Assembly (NCBI RefSeq): GCF_902859915.1
Contig: NZ_CADIKK010000022.1
Location: 1-64,000 of the forward strand
Source of the DNA: Paraburkholderia ultramafica
Lineage (GTDB): Bacteria > Pseudomonadota > Gammaproteobacteria > Burkholderiales > Burkholderiaceae
Reading direction: 5' to 3'
DNA: 64,000 bases
Part shown: piece by piece, positions 63,765 through 64,000 of the stretch
Position numbering within the stretch: the stretch's first letter is position 1
Layout of the letters: every line of letters starts with the position of its first letter
Notes under the pieces: generated by a model
What the model saw: only the letters and a program-made list of their open reading frames with translations
Told to the model about the DNA's origin: nothing
Database searches by the model: none
Position numbers and translations under genes: made by a program

Positions 63765-64000
63765 CGGCCAACAGACCGCTCACAACCGCTTCCCGTTGCA
63801 CGCAGTGCCGTGGCTGGCCGGCGCGATCGCGGCGGGCGGCGTCGCCGGGCCCGCGCTGTTGATGCTGGGTCTGAACACGACGCCCGCCGCCACCGGTTCA
63901 CTGCTGCTGAATCTGGAAGGCGTGTTCACCGCGCTGATCGCGTGGATCGTGTTCCGCGAGAACGTCGACCTGCAGGTGTTCCTCGGCATGGCCGCGATCG
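63745..64000 (+). pseudogene. EamA/DMT permease, 5'-truncated and cut by window
   Basis: From about 63781 the rightward frame encodes PWLAGAIAAGGVAGPALLM, TPAATGSLLLNLEGVFTAL and WIVFRENVDLQVFLG, the middle of an EamA-type drug/metabolite transporter. Its first two or three helices are absent, and the gene continues past the window. It meets the truncated glycosyltransferase head to head near 63740. Confidence 0.7.

Overview
The window looks like a stretch of a Paraburkholderia or closely related Burkholderiaceae chromosome. It is GC-rich and carries families typical of that group: an OmpC-like porin, small DUF3562, DUF1488, XapX and DUF4337 proteins, and many LysR, AraC and GntR regulators with MFS carriers. 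The assignment is inferred from gene content and codon style. No rRNA, tRNA, CRISPR array, plasmid replication gene or intact prophage was seen.

Layout, left to right. At the very edge (1-40) is the 5' end of an IS3-type transposase orfA, followed by a chemotaxis receptor. Positions 2368-8966 form an uncharacterised acid-catabolism module: an ACS-type MFS carrier, an enolase-superfamily enzyme, a divergent 2-hydroxyacid dehydrogenase and a GntR/UTRA regulator, then a ClC channel with CBS domains. Between the divergent enzymes lies a clear inverted repeat that is a likely operator. Positions 9001-11150 hold broken transposases (IS256, IS30), a broken tyrosine recombinase and a low-GC orphan ORF. 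Next come two secreted PF04185 phosphoesterases, the second fused to a YVTN beta-propeller (11155-15760). Positions 17667-23819 hold a porin and a second uncharacterised catabolic set: a maleate-isomerase-like enzyme, an MFS carrier, a LysR regulator and a hydroxyacid dehydrogenase.

Positions 24150-34674 are a mixed housekeeping and accessory region: MlaC-like protein, GNATs, flavin reductase, LysR, AEC permease, AraC and quinone oxidoreductase, with several gene remnants (a 5'-truncated MocR, GNAT and LysE fragments, and an unassigned fragment). Positions 34699-37933 form an ECF42-type sigma-factor operon with two DGPF/YCII proteins, an SRPBCC protein and a VOC protein, and carry a promoter matching the published ECF42 motif. 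Positions 38756-39961 are a puzzling region with a leftward terminator and a degenerate 70-bp repeat. Positions 42657-46356 form an iron-uptake operon (TonB receptor, PKHD hydroxylase, PepSY protein) behind a Fur-box-like site. Positions 48493-55988 carry sugar metabolism genes: a polyphosphate-glucokinase-like ROK kinase, zwf, a GH63-like glucosidase and a debranching-type glucosidase. Then come the divergent lysA/lysR pair, an SDR, a rubredoxin, a tiny membrane protein, an alpha/beta hydrolase and a Rieske oxygenase. At the right edge a 5'-truncated glycosyltransferase and a 5'-truncated DMT permease meet head to head.

The strongest points for follow-up are the shared operator in the first catabolic module, the ECF42 promoter, the repeat/terminator region at 39 kb, and the repeated pattern of genes that lost their 5' halves at junctions (28.19, 42.15 and 63.74 kb). 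I found no clear defence or other wholly new system, and say so.
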